The translations under genes were made by a program, and so were the position numbers. A model generated the notes under the pieces. The model ran no database searches, was not told where the DNA came from, and saw only the letters and a program-made list of their open reading frames with translations. Shown piece by piece: positions 15,117 to 16,427 of a stretch of 16,427 nucleotides of DNA. Each line of letters starts with the position of its first letter. Position 1 is the first letter of the stretch. Source of the stretch: JBECKR01 sp040235415 (GTDB lineage Bacteria > Acidobacteriota > Polarisedimenticolia > Polarisedimenticolales > Polarisedimenticolaceae); NCBI GenBank assembly GCA_040235415.1, contig JBECKR010000369.1, positions 1 to 16,427 on the forward strand. The letters are read 5' to 3'.

Positions 15117-16388
15117 ATGAACGTCAACCGCATCGCAACCGATGCCCCCTTCGACTTCCCGTGGCCCGATCGCGTCGAGCCGTACGAGAAGCGCCACCGC
15201 TATGCCGTGATGCGAGGCCCCGACGGCGGATCCGGCGGCGAGATGTCCGTAGCGGTCGGCTGGCGCACGGCCTTCGGTCGGGACCGCCGGCGCATCCTCG
15301 TCTTCCGGAACACGATCACCGTTCTCGCCGAGTTCGTCGGGGAAGACGACTGGGAGAAGACGCGCCACGCCGTGTGGCGGATCAAAGTCGCCGGAACGCG
15401 CAAGGACGCGAAGGAGCTCCGCGAAGTCCCGCCGGGGCTCGACGGGCTCGAAATCGGTCCGGCGTCGCGTTGGCTTACCGGCCCGCGCACGTTCTCCGGT
15501 CTCGTCGTCCGTCTCCACGAGGATGACCACGCCGCGATGATCCGGGTCGCGATCGTTCGGGAGGGGCAGAAGCCGCTCCCAAAGTCGGAACGCCCTCCGA
15601 CCGACCTCTCCGAGCCTCCTCGCCGCGCCTGGTCGGCGCCCGCCCCCGACCAAGTCTCCAACGTCGTCGCGGACCTCCTCGCGTTCGGCGAGACGGTCGA
15701 CCCGCTCGACCTCTTCCCCACGCTCGTTCCCGAAGCCGCGAACCTCGCGCTGTCCGACCCGTTCGCGTTCGCGCTCGCGACCTGCCTCGACCGCGGCACC
15801 AAGGCCGACATCATCTGGACGATCCCGTACTGGCTGAAGGAGCGGCTCGGCCACCTCGACCCGAAGCGCCTCGCCGCGATGGACGACGCGGCGATCACCG
15901 ACGTGCTGCGCTCGCTCCCGAACCGGCTGCGTTACATGGACGCCGCGCCGAGGACGATCCGCGAGATCTCCCGGCTCGTCGCGAACGATCTCGGCGGGGA
16001 CGCGTCCCGGATCTGGTGCGGGCGCACCGCGGCCGAGGTCCGTGACCGTTTCCTCGGGATCTACGGCGTCGGCGACGGCATCGCGAACATGGCCGTGCTG
16101 CTGCTCGAGAAGGGGTACGGCCTGCGGTTCGACGACCTCGACCGCCCGCACATGGACATCAAGCCGGACGTCCACACCGTGCGCGTGCTGCACCGGCTCG
16201 GACTGGCGTCGTCCACGAGCACGGCGGACGCGATCGCGGCGGCGCGACGCGCGCACCCCGCGTTCCCAGGGGCGCTCGACGCGCCGCTGTGGCAACTGGG
16301 GCGGACGTGGTGCTCGGCCCGGGCGCCGCGCTGCGGGGAGTGCGCGATGGCGCGGTCGTGCGCGAAAGTGGGGGTGGGAGCGCCGTGA
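15117..16388 (+). CDS. Endonuclease III-like HhH-GPD protein with 4Fe-4S motif and unknown N-terminal region
   Basis: A 423-residue protein. Residues from about 185 form an HhH-GPD fold: IYGVGDGIANMAVLL is the helix-hairpin-helix (GVG 317-319), and IKPDVHTVRVLHRLG carries the conserved aspartate (D351), aligned with Asp138 of E. coli Nth. The C-terminus has C399-x6-C406-x2-C409-x5-C415, exactly the spacing of the endonuclease III 4Fe-4S loop. The position of the Nth catalytic lysine (GVGRKTA) reads GVGDGIA, so lysine-based lyase chemistry is not expected; it may be a monofunctional glycosylase or a binding protein. Residues 1-180 (RYAVMRGPDGGSGGEMSVAVGW, RILVFRNTITVLAEFV, RTFSGLVVRLHEDDH) match no domain I know. 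The protein is about twice the usual Nth length of roughly 210 residues. It lies 36 bases after the McrBC-like pair on the same strand, pointing to a shared job on modified or damaged DNA; inferred. Confidence 0.8.
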   Translation: MNVNRIATDAPFDFPWPDRVEPYEKRHRYAVMRGPDGGSGGEMSVAVGWRTAFGRDRRRILVFRNTITVLAEFVGEDDWEKTRHAVWRIKVAGTRKDAKELREVPPGLDGLEIGPASRWLTGPRTFSGLVVRLHEDDHAAMIRVAIVREGQKPLPKSERPPTDLSEPPRRAWSAPAPDQVSNVVADLLAFGETVDPLDLFPTLVPEAANLALSDPFAFALATCLDRGTKADIIWTIPYWLKERLGHLDPKRLAAMDDAAITDVLRSLPNRLRYMDAAPRTIREISRLVANDLGGDASRIWCGRTAAEVRDRFLGIYGVGDGIANMAVLLLEKGYGLRFDDLDRPHMDIKPDVHTVRVLHRLGLASSTSTADAIAAARRAHPAFPGALDAPLWQLGRTWCSARAPRCGECAMARSCAKVGVGAP

Positions 16389-16427
16389 TCGCCGGCGCCC
16401 CCGCCCCGCCGCGCCTCCCCCCTACCT
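16385..16427 (+). CDS. Possible start of a further gene, cut by the window edge
   Basis: A GTG at 16385 shares GTGA with the preceding stop, the same coupling used between other genes here, and the frame stays open for the remaining 43 bases (MIAGAPAPPRLPP). So little sequence is present that this may be chance; no function can be given. Confidence 0.2.
   Translation, partial: MIAGAPAPPRLPPT

Noticed and set aside
15090..16295. 401-codon open frame on the - strand opposite the endonuclease III-like gene
   Set aside because: The + strand product has an exact Fe-S cysteine pattern and HhH motif; the reverse frame is Arg/Val-rich without domains.

Overview
The window is a compact, high-GC stretch in which every credible gene lies on the + strand. 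It reads as a chromosomal defence island. Nothing identifies the host species. The high GC, many GTG starts, ATGA/GTGA stop-start overlaps and long antisense shadow frames fit a GC-rich bacterium of the myxobacterial, planctomycete, acidobacterial or related candidate-phylum kind; that is inference. No rRNA, tRNA, CRISPR array, transposase or integrase was found.

Layout. (1) 86-1012: a stand-alone HNH endonuclease. (2) 1061-10891: a seven-gene, tightly coupled operon built on a Type I restriction-modification system: hsdM (with an added N-terminal SAP-like region), hsdS, a 4-TM membrane protein, two ComEC-like metallo-beta-lactamase-fold (MBL) hydrolases, hsdR, and an ArdC-like zinc metallopeptidase. 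Neighbours overlap or sit at most 3 bases apart. (3) 10892-10983: a 92-base spacer with two dyad-symmetric sequences and a strong ribosome binding site. (4) 10984-15080: an McrBC-like pair, an AAA+ motor with a long N-terminal recognition region followed by a DUF2357 / PD-(D/E)XK nuclease partner, joined by a GTGA overlap. (5) 15117-16388: an endonuclease III-like HhH protein with a complete 4Fe-4S cysteine motif, a large unrecognised N-terminal region, and no lysine at the usual catalytic position. A possible further gene begins at 16385 and runs off the edge.

How the parts may work together. HsdM/HsdS/HsdR would methylate host DNA and cut unmodified DNA. The McrBC-like pair would attack DNA carrying modified bases, which escapes the Type I system. 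The endonuclease III-like protein could excise or nick at altered bases. The ArdC-like peptidase, translated with hsdR, is a candidate regulator or protector. The most unusual part is the three-gene cassette at 4349-6852 (membrane protein plus two ComEC-like MBL proteins) placed between hsdS and hsdR. Sampled lines are clearly lower in GC than flanking hsdR, and the cassette has no function in the classical HsdRMS cycle. I regard it as the best candidate for an undescribed accessory module. A palindromic REP-like sequence sits in frame inside hsdM, and a partial copy of it lies in the HNH gene.
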